Positions 24,181 through 33,526 of a stretch of DNA of 64,000 nucleotides are shown one piece after another. The DNA is taken from the NCBI RefSeq assembly GCF_036248275.1, contig NZ_CP109181.1:7130001-7194000 (forward strand), given 5' to 3'. A model generated the notes under the pieces. That model ran no database searches. It had not been told where the DNA came from and saw only the letters and a list, made by a program, of their open reading frames with translations. The position numbers were made by a program, and so were the translations under genes. This DNA comes from Streptomyces sp. NBC_01716 (GTDB taxonomy: Bacteria > Actinomycetota > Actinomycetes > Streptomycetales > Streptomycetaceae). Every line of letters starts with the position of its first letter. Within the stretch, counting starts at the first letter, position 1.

Positions 24181-24183
<3 letters not shown>
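24169..24183. repeat. solo end of the palindromic element, copy C
   Basis: GTCAAACACGCCCTA is the same as the right end of copy B over at least 14 bp (TCAAACACGCCCTA) and continues as CCCTAG. No matching left end is visible. CTA at 24181-24183 is the TAG stop of the minus-strand permease. The adjacent DNA (24128-24167) is a degenerate run of GTGCTGT-like units. Confidence 0.7.
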
Positions 24184-25662
<1,479 letters not shown>

Positions 25663-25700
25663 GAGCCGCTCCTGCCTGGGGTTCCTGCCACGGGTCAAAG

Positions 25701-25730
25701 GTGTGAGGCCATACCATTGCGGCCTCATAC
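25701..25730. promoter_or_regulatory. inverted repeat upstream of the permease gene
   Basis: GTGTGAGGCC (25701-25710) and GGCCTCATAC (25721-25730) are inverted with one mismatch across a 10-bp spacer. It lies 39-68 bp before the permease ATG and is a likely operator, perhaps of the FadR-type regulator encoded just upstream. Confidence 0.6.
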
Positions 25731-25839
25731 GCCCAGGCGCAAGCCCCCTGCGTTAAACGACTGTTACGGCGACCGCTACGGCCCCGCACGGTGGGGACGG
25801 TCGCGGCCCCGCGCGGCCCACCCCCCTCGCTACCCGCTC

Positions 25840-26592
25840 TCAGGCCAGAAAACCCCGCAGCAGCGCCGCCGTCCCGCCGCAGTGCTCGCGCATCACCTCG
25901 CGCGCCGCCTCCGCGTCGCCGTCCAGGACCGCCTCCACCAGCGCGGTGTGCTGCTGCTGGGAGTGCTCCAAGTTCCGTACCAGCAGCGGAATGCAGTCCA
26001 GCAGATCGTTCACCGTCGCGCGGACCGACACATAGCTCTCGGTCAGCCGCGCCGAGCCGGACAGCTCCGCGAGCGTCAGATGCAGCAGTGTGTCGCGGCG
26101 GCGGTAGTCGCCCAGCGGGGCGTCGTGCGTGGCCGCGAGCGCCGTACGCAGCCGGGCCGCCCCCTCGCCGGTCAGACCGTGCGCCGCGCACAGCCCGGCC
26201 GCCCCGACCTCCAGCACCTCGCGGAAGCGCAGCACGTCATCGATGTCGACCCCCGAGACGCGGCGGCGCAGCTCCTCCTCGGCCCCCTGCGACGGGGTGT
26301 CGGGCCGGCGCAGGACGAACGTGCCGCCGTAACGCCCCCGCCTGCTCTCCACCAGACCCTCGTCGGCCAGCACCTTCAGCACCTCGCGCAGGGTGACCCG
26401 GCTGATCCGCAGCCGCTCGGCCAGGTCCCGCTCCGCGGGCAGCCGTTCGCCGCCCGCCACCAGACCGAGGCGCAGCACCTGCATGATCTGCTCCAGCGCC
26501 TCCTCGAACCCGTTGCCCGCCCGTACGGGGCGCAGGACGGGCGTCAGCCGGTCGGCGGGCTCACTCTTCCTCGCCGCGTCCTTCTTCGCCAC
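25840..26592 (-). CDS. GntR/FadR-family transcriptional regulator
   Basis: The 250-residue protein has a winged helix at about residues 25-95 (LPAERDLAERLRISRVTLRE, LADEGLVESRRGRYGGTFVL) and an all-helical FCD ligand domain at about 110-240 with the metal-binding pattern D..H..H (RRRDTLLHLTLAELSG, HTALVEAV). It lies between the permease and glnA4 and is divergent from the latter, so it likely represses both until the amine or a derivative is present. GTG 26592 is chosen because AAGGGGA lies 9 bp upstream; an in-frame TTG at 26613 is less likely. Confidence 0.88.
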   Translation of the reverse strand: MAKKDAARKSEPADRLTPVLRPVRAGNGFEEALEQIMQVLRLGLVAGGERLPAERDLAERLRISRVTLREVLKVLADEGLVESRRGRYGGTFVLRRPDTPSQGAEEELRRRVSGVDIDDVLRFREVLEVGAAGLCAAHGLTGEGAARLRTALAATHDAPLGDYRRRDTLLHLTLAELSGSARLTESYVSVRATVNDLLDCIPLLVRNLEHSQQQHTALVEAVLDGDAEAAREVMREHCGGTAALLRGFLA

Positions 26593-26631
26593 GTCGCCGT
26601 TTCCCCTTCCCAATCAATGGTCTCGCGGAAT

Positions 26632-26641
26632 ACCTTAAGGT
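26632..26641. promoter_or_regulatory. palindrome in the regulator/glnA4 intergenic region
   Basis: ACCTTAAGGT is a perfect 10-bp palindrome, with an outlying GGT at 26619-26621 and ACC symmetry. It lies 39 bp before the regulator start on one side and 30 bp before glnA4 on the other, and is a candidate operator for both promoters. Confidence 0.45.
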
Positions 26642-26670
26642 CCCCGGCTGGCCGATGGAGGAGTTGTCCC

Positions 26671-28041
26671 GTGGCAGACCGCATCCCCCCGCTCTCCGTC
26701 GACGAGCTGCGTGCCCTGGTGGCGAGCGGCGAGATCGACACCGTTGTCCTGGCCTTCCCCGACATGCAGGGCAGACTCCAGGGCAAGCGGTTCGCCGCGC
26801 CCTTCTTCCTCGAAGAGGTACTGGAACACGGCACCGAGGGCTGCAACTACCTGCTCGCCGTCGATATCGAACTGAACACCGTCGACGGCTACGCGATGTC
26901 TTCCTGGGACCGCGGTTACGGCGACTTCGCCATGCGTCCCGACCTCGCGACACTGCGCCGCGTCCCCTGGAACGAGGGCACGGCGATGCTTATCGCCGAC
27001 CTCGCCTGGAACGACGGCTCACCGGTCGTCGCCGCGCCCCGCCAGATCCTCCGCCGCCAGCTGGAGCGCCTCGCCGGCCACGGCTACACCGCGCATGTCG
27101 GCACCGAACTCGAATTCATCGTCTTCAAGGACACCTTCGAGCAGGCCTGGGACAGCGGCTACCGCGGCCTCACCCCCGCGAACCAGTACAACATCGACTA
27201 CTCCGTCCTCGGCACCGGCCGGATCGAGCCGCTGCTGCGCCGGATCCGCAACGACATGACCGCCGCCGGCCTGACCGTCGAATCCGCCAAGGGCGAGTGC
27301 AATCCGGGCCAGCACGAGATCGTCTTCCGTTACGACGAGGCTCTGCTCACCTGCGACCAGCACGCCATCTACAAGACCGGTGCCAAGGAGATCGCCTCGC
27401 AGGAGGGCGTCTCGCTCACCTTCATGGCCAAGTACAACGAGCGCGAGGGCAACTCCTGCCACATCCATCTCTCGCTCCAGTCCGCCGACGAGCCCGGCAC
27501 GAACGTCATGGCCGGCGACGACGCCCACGGCATGTCACCGGTGATGCGCCACTTCCTGGCCGGCCAGCTCGCCGCGCTGCGCGACTTCTCCCTGCTGTAC
27601 GCGCCGAACATCAACTCCTACAAGCGCTTCGCGCCCGGTTCCTTCGCCCCGACGGCCGTCGCGTGGGGCAATGACAACCGCACCTGCGCGCTGCGGGTCG
27701 TCGGCCACGGCCGCTCCACACGGTTCGAGAACCGGCTGCCCGGCGGCGACGTCAACCCCCATCTGGCCGTCGCGGGCCTGGTCGCCGCGGGCCTGTACGG
27801 CATCGAGCACGAGCTCGAACTCCCCGAGCCCTGCACCGGGAACGCCTACACCTCCGAGTACGAGCAGGTCCCCACCACCCTGCGCGAGGCCGCCGGACTC
27901 TGGGAGCGCAGCCCCATCGCCAAGGCCGCCTTCGGGGACGAGGTCGTCGCCCACTACCTCAATCTGGCGCGTGTCGAACTCGCCGCGTTCGACGCCGCCG
28001 TGACCGACTGGGAGCTCCGCCGCTCCTTCGAACGCATGTGA
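26671..28041 (+). CDS. glnA4: glutamine-synthetase-like gamma-glutamylamide synthetase (GlnA4 type)
   Basis: The 456-residue enzyme has the glutamine-synthetase fold: an N-terminal beta-grasp region (TVVLAFPDMQGRLQGKRF) and the catalytic domain with GTELEFIVF, ECNPGQHEIVFRYDEALL, FMAKYNEREGNSCHIHLS and FAPTAVAWGNDNRTCALR. S. coelicolor GlnA4 (SCO1613) has been described as gamma-glutamylethanolamide synthetase, joining ethanolamine to glutamate with ATP, and the gene order here is the same. True ammonia assimilation is less likely. GTG 26671 follows GGAGGAG at 26657. The stop is followed after 11 bp by the dehydrogenase gene. Confidence 0.85.
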   Translation: MADRIPPLSVDELRALVASGEIDTVVLAFPDMQGRLQGKRFAAPFFLEEVLEHGTEGCNYLLAVDIELNTVDGYAMSSWDRGYGDFAMRPDLATLRRVPWNEGTAMLIADLAWNDGSPVVAAPRQILRRQLERLAGHGYTAHVGTELEFIVFKDTFEQAWDSGYRGLTPANQYNIDYSVLGTGRIEPLLRRIRNDMTAAGLTVESAKGECNPGQHEIVFRYDEALLTCDQHAIYKTGAKEIASQEGVSLTFMAKYNEREGNSCHIHLSLQSADEPGTNVMAGDDAHGMSPVMRHFLAGQLAALRDFSLLYAPNINSYKRFAPGSFAPTAVAWGNDNRTCALRVVGHGRSTRFENRLPGGDVNPHLAVAGLVAAGLYGIEHELELPEPCTGNAYTSEYEQVPTTLREAAGLWERSPIAKAAFGDEVVAHYLNLARVELAAFDAAVTDWELRRSFERM

Positions 28042-28052
28042 GGAAACGAGCC

Positions 28053-29429
28053 GTGCCCGACCAGCCGCCCCACGCCCACCAGATCCTCGACCCGGCGACC
28101 GAGGAGGTCGTCGCCACCGTCCCCGCGACGACCACCGCCGAGGTCGACGCGGCCGTCGTACGGGCCGCCGCCGCCCAGCACACATGGGCCGGCGCCGCCC
28201 CCGCCGACCGCGCGCGCCTGCTGCGCCGATTCGCCGCCGTGGTCGACGGCCACCTCGAAGAACTCGCCGGGCTGGAGGTCAAGGAGGCCGGCCACACCGT
28301 CGGCAACGCCCGCTGGGAGGCGGGCAACGTCCGCGATCTCCTCGACTACGCCGCCGGGGGAGTGGAGCGACTGACGGGCCGTCAGATCCCGGTCGCGGGC
28401 GGGCTCGACATCACCCTCCTCGAACCGCTCGGTGTCGTGGGCGTCATCGCCCCGTGGAACTTCCCGATGCCCATCGCCGCCTGGGGCACCGCCCCGGCCC
28501 TGGCGGCAGGCAACGCCGTACTCCTCAAGCCCGCCGAGACCACCCCGCTGACCGCGCTGCGACTGGCCGAACTCGCCCTGGAAGCGGGCCTGCCGGAGCA
28601 TCTGTTCCAGGTCCTGCCGGGTGCCGGAGAGGTCGCGGGCCGGGCACTGGTCGAGCACCCGGGCGTGGCGAAGATCGTCTTCACCGGCTCCACCCGGGTC
28701 GGCAAGGAGATCATGGCCACCGGCGCGCGCCTCGTGAAGCGCGTGACCCTCGAACTCGGCGGCAAGAGCCCCAACATCGTCTTCGCCGACGCCGACGTGG
28801 AGCGAGCGGCTGCGGAGGCGCCCATGGCCTTCCTCGACAACGCCGGACAGGACTGCTGCGCCCGTACCCGCATCCTCGTCCAGCGCACCGCGTACGACCG
28901 GTTCCTCGAACTCCTCGCCCCCGCCGTGCGATCGGTCGTCGTCGGCGACCCGTCGGACGAGAAGACCCAGATGGGCCCGCTGATCTCGCGCACCCAACTG
29001 GAGCGCGTGCGCGGGTACGTCTCCGATGACCGGGCGGCCGTCCGGGGCAGCGCCCCCGACGGGCCGGGCTTCTGGTTCCCGCCGACCGTCCTCACCGACC
29101 TCCCGGCCGACGACCCCGCCCTGACCGAGGAGATCTTCGGCCCCGTCGCCGTCGTGATCCCGTTCGACGACGAGGAGCACGCCGTCCGCCTCGCCAACGA
29201 CACCGAGTACGGGCTCTCCGGCTCCCTCTGGACCCGCGACCTCGGCCGCGCGCTGCGCGTCTCGCGCGCCGTCGCCGCCGGCAACCTGTCCGTCAACTCC
29301 CACAGCAGCGTGCGCTACTCGACGCCCTTCGGCGGCTACAAGCAGTCCGGCGTCGGGCGTGAGCTGGGCCCCGACGCCCTCACCGCGTTCACCGAGACCA
29401 AGAACATCTTCATCAGTACGGAGGCCTGA
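28053..29429 (+). CDS. aldehyde dehydrogenase (NAD-dependent)
   Basis: The 458-residue enzyme is a complete member of the ALDH superfamily: NAD-binding region VIAPWNFPMPIAAWG and FTGSTRVGKEI, the general-base glutamate in LELGGKSPNIVF, the catalytic cysteine in NAGQDCCARTRI and EEIFGPVAVVIPF near the C-terminus. In this operon it should oxidise the aldehyde formed from the glutamylated amine. GTG 28053 lies 8 bp after GAGGAA; an in-frame GTG at 28038 overlapping the glnA4 stop is an alternative. The SDR starts 3 bp downstream. Confidence 0.93.
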   Translation: MPDQPPHAHQILDPATEEVVATVPATTTAEVDAAVVRAAAAQHTWAGAAPADRARLLRRFAAVVDGHLEELAGLEVKEAGHTVGNARWEAGNVRDLLDYAAGGVERLTGRQIPVAGGLDITLLEPLGVVGVIAPWNFPMPIAAWGTAPALAAGNAVLLKPAETTPLTALRLAELALEAGLPEHLFQVLPGAGEVAGRALVEHPGVAKIVFTGSTRVGKEIMATGARLVKRVTLELGGKSPNIVFADADVERAAAEAPMAFLDNAGQDCCARTRILVQRTAYDRFLELLAPAVRSVVVGDPSDEKTQMGPLISRTQLERVRGYVSDDRAAVRGSAPDGPGFWFPPTVLTDLPADDPALTEEIFGPVAVVIPFDDEEHAVRLANDTEYGLSGSLWTRDLGRALRVSRAVAAGNLSVNSHSSVRYSTPFGGYKQSGVGRELGPDALTAFTETKNIFISTEA

Positions 29430-29432
29430 CCC

Positions 29433-30236
29433 ATGCCCGACGAGATCAACCAGAGCGCCGAGACTCCCGTCTGCCGCCGGCTGGTCGGCCGCACCGCCGT
29501 CATCACCGGCGCGGGCAGCGGCATCGGTCTCGCCACCGCGCACCGGCTCGCCTCCGAAGGGGCGCACGTCGTCTGCGGCGACATCGACGAAAGCGCGGGC
29601 AAGGCGGTGGCCGACGACGTGGGCGGCGTCTTCGTCCAGGTCGACGTCACCGACGCGGAACAGGTCGACGCCCTCTTCAAGAAGGCGTTCGACACCTACG
29701 GCAGTGTCGACATCGCCTTCAACAACGCGGGCATCTCGCCCCCCGAGGACGACTCGATCCTCACCACGGGCATCGACGCCTGGCGCCGGGTCCAGGAGGT
29801 CAACCTCACCTCCGTGTACCTCTGTTGCAAGGCCGTCATCCCCTACATGCGACAGCAGCGGCGCGGCTCGATCATCAACACCGCGTCGTTCGTCGCGACC
29901 ATGGGCGCGGCCACCAGCCAGATCTCGTACACCGCCTCCAAAGGAGGCGTGCTCGCCATGTCACGTGAGCTGGGCGTGCAGTTCGCCCGCGAGGGCATCC
30001 GGGTCAACGCGCTCTGCCCGGGGCCGGTCAACACCCCCCTGCTGCGTGAGCTGTTCGCGAGCGACCCGGAGCGGGCCGCGCGGCGGCTGGTGCACATCCC
30101 GGGCGGGCGGTTCGCGGAGGCGGAGGAGATCGCCGCGGCGGTGGCGTTCCTGGCCAGCGACGACGCGTCGTTCGTCAACGCGACGGACTTCATGGTCGAC
30201 GGCGGTATCGGCGGGGCGTACGTGACCCCTCTGTAG
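29433..30236 (+). CDS. short-chain dehydrogenase/reductase
   Basis: The 267-residue protein is a classical SDR: cofactor motif TGAGSGIG with an acidic residue after strand 2 (CGDIDES, favouring NAD), NNAG, catalytic serine in NTASFV and YTASKGG with the active Tyr and Lys. It is the last gene of the glnA4 operon, so it probably oxidises the alcohol group of the glutamylated ethanolamine to the aldehyde used by the preceding enzyme, a step otherwise missing from the pathway. This order of reactions is inferred from the operon. Confidence 0.88.
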   Translation: MPDEINQSAETPVCRRLVGRTAVITGAGSGIGLATAHRLASEGAHVVCGDIDESAGKAVADDVGGVFVQVDVTDAEQVDALFKKAFDTYGSVDIAFNNAGISPPEDDSILTTGIDAWRRVQEVNLTSVYLCCKAVIPYMRQQRRGSIINTASFVATMGAATSQISYTASKGGVLAMSRELGVQFAREGIRVNALCPGPVNTPLLRELFASDPERAARRLVHIPGGRFAEAEEIAAAVAFLASDDASFVNATDFMVDGGIGGAYVTPL

Positions 30237-30267
30237 GGCCGCCCCCGGGGGCTCTTAGGGTGGCGGA

Positions 30268-31218
30268 ATGAGCATGACGACGCCGCCCGGCTGGTACGCG
30301 GACCAAGGCGTGCCCGGCACCGAGCGCTGGTGGGACGGGAACGCCTGGACCGCGCACACCCGGCCGCTCGGTGGTACGGCTCCTGTAGCGGGGCCGTACC
30401 AACAGCCGTACCGGCAACCGCCGACGGTGCCTCCCGGGCCGGCCGGCGGCCGGGGCGGCGGTCGCGCGCGGGGCCTCGCCGTGGCCGGAGTCGGCGTGCT
30501 TGTCGCAGCCGCGATCGTCGTCGGTGTCACGCTCCTCGGCGACGACGGGACCACGACCGTGCCCCGGTCCGCCCCCACCACCACCACCGGCGAGCCCGCG
30601 CCGGGACCGACGGCCGGCACCGGCGAGAGCCCCACGGCCGAGCCGAGCGCCGACCCCGACGTCCTGGTCGACCAGCTCAACGGCATCACGCTGCCCATCC
30701 CCGACGACTGGGAGAAGTCGGACAGCCTCGTGGACCGCGCGGTCACCATGACGACCGTGGCGGACCGCGAGTGCCCCGGCGAGACGAACCGGTACTGCCG
30801 CTACGGCCGGGTCATGTCCGCCACCGCCACCCAGACCGACGCGGACAGCCCCGAAGCCCTCGCCAAGGAGGACATCCAGGACGCGTCGGACGCCCTGTAC
30901 GACGAGGACACCATCGGCAACACCCCCTACGGGAACGTCACTTCGCACACCGTCGTCAAGTCCGAGGCCGTCTCCGTCACCGGGCGCACCGGCTATCTGG
31001 TGCGCTGGAAGGTCACGACGGGCAAAGGCCAGGGCGGTTACGTCCAGTCGCTGGCCTTTCCCTCCGCCATCGGCGCGGGATCACTGGTCGTCGTCCGGTT
31101 CGCCTTCGACGCGGGGCCCGAGGGCCCGCCCGTCAGCGGAATGGACACGATCACCAAGGGCATCCGGACGATCGGTGACAGCACGGGCGGCGTCGGCAGC
31201 TCCATCGGCCCCTCCTGA
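30268..31218 (+). CDS. DUF2510 membrane protein with extracytoplasmic domain
   Basis: The 316-residue protein begins with a DUF2510 motif (PPGWYADQGVPGTERWWDG..WTAHTRP, residues 5-33), a short Trp-rich module found in many actinobacterial membrane proteins. A Pro/Gly-rich linker and one helix (LAVAGVGVLVAAAIVVGVTL, about 70-92) follow, then a Thr/Pro stalk and about 170 residues outside the cell, with two cysteines (ECPGETNRYC). ATG 30268 and 30274 are both possible. Function unknown. It stands alone between the glnA4 operon and a convergent gene. Confidence 0.75.
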   Translation: MSMTTPPGWYADQGVPGTERWWDGNAWTAHTRPLGGTAPVAGPYQQPYRQPPTVPPGPAGGRGGGRARGLAVAGVGVLVAAAIVVGVTLLGDDGTTTVPRSAPTTTTGEPAPGPTAGTGESPTAEPSADPDVLVDQLNGITLPIPDDWEKSDSLVDRAVTMTTVADRECPGETNRYCRYGRVMSATATQTDADSPEALAKEDIQDASDALYDEDTIGNTPYGNVTSHTVVKSEAVSVTGRTGYLVRWKVTTGKGQGGYVQSLAFPSAIGAGSLVVVRFAFDAGPEGPPVSGMDTITKGIRTIGDSTGGVGSSIGPS

Positions 31219-31226
31219 GCGGTGCC

Positions 31227-32429
31227 TCAGAGGTACGTACGGCCCTCGCCCCGGTACGTCGGCACCGTCGCCGTCACCCGGTCACCCTCGATCAGCACCA
31301 ACTCGTCGAAGCGCTCGCACAGTTCGCCGGCCTTCGCGTGCCGGAACCAGACCCGGTCGCCGATCAGCAGATCGTCGGCGGCCGAGCCGAGCAGCGGGGT
31401 CTGCACCTCGCCCGCGCCCTCCTGGGCGTCGTACCGCAGACCCTCCGGGAGATACGGCTCCGGCAGCCGGTCCCGGCCGGCCGGCCCCGACGCCGGATAG
31501 CCGCCGCCGAGCACGGTGACCACGCCGACACCGGGCCTGCGCACCACCGGCTGCGCGAAGAGCGCGGCCGGACGGCCCCTGAAGGACTTGTAGTTGTCGA
31601 ACAGCCGCGGCACGTACAGCCCCGACCCGGCGGCGATCTCCGTGACCGAGTCCTCGGCCGCGGTGTGCTGCACACTGCCCGTGCCGCCGCCGTTGACGAA
31701 CTCCAGCTCCGGCGCCACCAGCCGCACCGCGCGCACCACCGCCCTGCGCCGCTCGGCCAGTTCCTTGCGCGCGGCGGACTGCATCAGCCGCACCGCGCGC
31801 GAGCGCAGCGGGCGGCCCGCGACCGAGTCACCGACACCGGCGACATGCCCCTCGTACGCCATCAGCCCCACCAGCCGGAAACCGGGCCTGCGGACGACCG
31901 ACCTGGCCAGCTCGGCCAGTTGCGCGGGCTCCCGCAGCGGTGAGCGCAGGGAACCGATCCGGACCCGCCCGCCGAACATGTGGAGCGCCGTGTCCAGCTC
32001 CAGACAGACCCGGATCTCCTCCGTGCCGCCCGCCCGCGACAGATCGACGAGGTCCAGCTGCGCCGGATCGTCGATCATCACCGTCACGGCGGCCGCGAGC
32101 TTCGGATCGGCCGCGAGCTCCGCGAACGCGCCCCGGTCGACCGACGGATAGGCGAGCAGCACGTCGTCGAAACCGGCACGTGCCAGCCACAGCGACTCGG
32201 CCAGCGTGAACGACATGACGCCCGCGAAGCCGTCGCGTGCCAGGACCCGCTCAAGCAGCGCGCGGCAGCGCACCGATTTGCTGGCGACCCTGATCGGTTT
32301 GCCCGCCGCCCGGCGGACGAGATCGTCCGCGTTGGCGTCGAAGGCTTCGAGATCGACGACGGCGAGCGGGGCGTCCAGATGTGCGGTGGCCCGGTCGTAC
32401 CGGGCCCGGTCGGCGGCGCGGGGAGTCAT
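31227..32429 (-). CDS. PLP-dependent amino acid deaminase/aldolase (DSD1/alanine-racemase fold)
   Basis: The 400-residue protein has an N-terminal alanine-racemase-type TIM barrel with the PLP lysine probably in PIRVASKSVRC (about residue 50) and a C-terminal beta domain ending GDRVWFRHAKAGELCERFDE, where the His/Cys metal pair of D-serine dehydratase and D-threonine aldolase relatives is placed. It should break down a D-hydroxy-amino acid; the exact substrate cannot be read. ATG 32429 has GGAAG upstream. Only 8 bp separate its stop from the DUF2510 gene stop. The 1.1 kb upstream is filled by repeats. Confidence 0.85.
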   Translation of the reverse strand: MTPRAADRARYDRATAHLDAPLAVVDLEAFDANADDLVRRAAGKPIRVASKSVRCRALLERVLARDGFAGVMSFTLAESLWLARAGFDDVLLAYPSVDRGAFAELAADPKLAAAVTVMIDDPAQLDLVDLSRAGGTEEIRVCLELDTALHMFGGRVRIGSLRSPLREPAQLAELARSVVRRPGFRLVGLMAYEGHVAGVGDSVAGRPLRSRAVRLMQSAARKELAERRRAVVRAVRLVAPELEFVNGGGTGSVQHTAAEDSVTEIAAGSGLYVPRLFDNYKSFRGRPAALFAQPVVRRPGVGVVTVLGGGYPASGPAGRDRLPEPYLPEGLRYDAQEGAGEVQTPLLGSAADDLLIGDRVWFRHAKAGELCERFDELVLIEGDRVTATVPTYRGEGRTYL

Positions 32430-32463
32430 CTTCCGAGCTTGCCAGACGGGCCTACCCGACGGT

Positions 32464-32602
32464 AGGGCCCGTCCTTCGGGTCTTGCCGGACTCGCGGGGT
32501 CCGGCACGCACGCCCGCCCCGTAGCCCTTCGGGCACGGGATGCCCGCCTCGCGCTCGCACGCACCGGTCGCCCTGCGGCCCGCCCGCCGTGCGGCCGGCG
32601 CT
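32464..32602. repeat. palindromic element family, copy D (diverged)
   Basis: From AGGGCCCGTCCTTCGGGTC the segment follows copies A and H (TCTTGCCGGACTCGCGG, GGCACGCACGC, then CGCTCGCACGCACCGG) but lacks the GCCTTGCGATC centre and a clear right terminus. It starts 35 bp upstream of the deaminase gene start. Boundaries are approximate. Confidence 0.55.
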
Positions 32603-32789
32603 GGGCCGTGTCTGCGAACTCCCGCCCGGCGCGCGACGCCTGGCACGGCGTCTCACCGCGTTGGAGCACTCTCGAAGGCATCCGAGTACGTCCAGTACGA
32701 GAGCGATCCTCCGCCTTGCGAGGCACCGTACCAACGGGGCATCGGCCGCCCCGCGGCCGCGGCCGGCCCCGCCCTGCGGGCGGACGGGG
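32603..32789. repeat. palindromic element family, copy E
   Basis: GGGCCGTGTCTGCGAACTCC opens the copy, followed by GACGCCTGGCACGGC, CACCGCGTTG, GAGTACGTCCAGTACGAG and the core GATCCTCCGCCTTGCGAG. The right arm (ACCAACGGGGCATCGGCC) matches copy G (ACGGGACATCGGCTGCCC) rather than B. Boundaries are approximate. Confidence 0.65.
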
Positions 32790-32794
32790 CTACC

Positions 32795-32956
32795 AGGCCG
32801 TGTCTTCGAAGTCCCGCCTGGCCCGCGGTGTCTGGCACGGCACCTCGCCGCGTTGTCGGAGTCGTGCGAGTACGTCCGGTCCATCTACGGGGCTGATCCT
32901 CCGCCTTGCGATCGCACGCACCGGACGCCGCGCGCCCCGCCCTGCGGGCGGGCGGC
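32795..32956. repeat. palindromic element family, copy F
   Basis: AGGCCGTGTCTTCGAAGTCC is followed by CGCCTGGCCCGCGGTGTCTG, TCGCCGCGTTGTCGGAGTC and CTGATCCTCCGCCTTGCGAT, nearly the same as copy B read in reverse. The right terminus is lost where it meets the IS481 remnant. Confidence 0.7.
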
Positions 32957-33192
32957 GCCCTCCTCCCGCCACCGCCGTACCCACTTGTGAGCCGTGGGCC
33001 GCGAGACACCCGTCTCGGCCGCCACATGAGCAACCGGGCGACCGGAAAGCACACGCTCGACCAGCAACCGCCTCCCGAAAACAGTCAGCCGGGCATTACG
33101 GTGGGACACGAAGACCTCCGAGTGGTGCGGTCCTAGACAGCTCCACCACACCGGAGGTCTTCGCCATGATCAAGCCCGACCAGTGTCAACAA
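32957..33192 (-). mobile_element. 5' end remnant of an IS481-family insertion sequence
   Basis: On the minus strand GTG 33109 opens the first 51 residues of an IS481-type transposase (HRNARLTVFGRRLLVERV, VAAETGVSRPTAHKWVRRW), that is, the helix-turn-helix only; the DDE catalytic core is gone and the frame runs into repeat F. Upstream to about 33192 lies the IS left end, containing TGTCAACAACGCTCGTGATC on the plus strand. The element is dead and was cut, presumably when or after it landed among the repeats. Confidence 0.8.
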
Positions 33193-33205
33193 CGCTCGTG
33201 ATCAA

Positions 33206-33388
33206 GGGGGCACGGGAGGTGCCCGCCGCGTCGTCGGAGTCGGCCGAGTACGGCCGGGCCATCCGCAACGCGGATCCTCCGCCTTGCGATCGCGCGCGCC
33301 AACGGGACATCGGCTGCCCCGCAGCGGGCGCAAGTCCCGCCTTGCGGGCGGACCACGCCCATTGTCGGACATGGCCCAGGGGACGTTC
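33206..33388. repeat. palindromic element family, copy G
   Basis: The segment holds CGCCGCGTCGTCGGAGTC, CCGAGTACGGCCGGGCC, the core GATCCTCCGCCTTGCGATC and a right arm like that of copy E. The left terminus seems replaced by the IS481 end. With D, E, F and the IS remnant it fills the region 32430-33400; between 33389 and 33526 I see no further gene, only the leader of the Pro-rich protein. Confidence 0.65.
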
Positions 33389-33526
33389 TGGTCAGATCCG
33401 CCCCGACCTGCGGACCTGTTCCCGCGCGGTGCTCTCCAGCCCGTAGAGTGACGCCCACGCGGCGACGAACGGGCCTGCCCCGTCCGGCGATCCGCCGTGG
33501 ACAAGGCCGTGATCACAGGGGGGCGG

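Noticed and set aside
32603..33201. Open frames inside the repeat cluster as small genes
   Set aside because: They arise from stop-poor GC-rich palindromes and change frame between copies.
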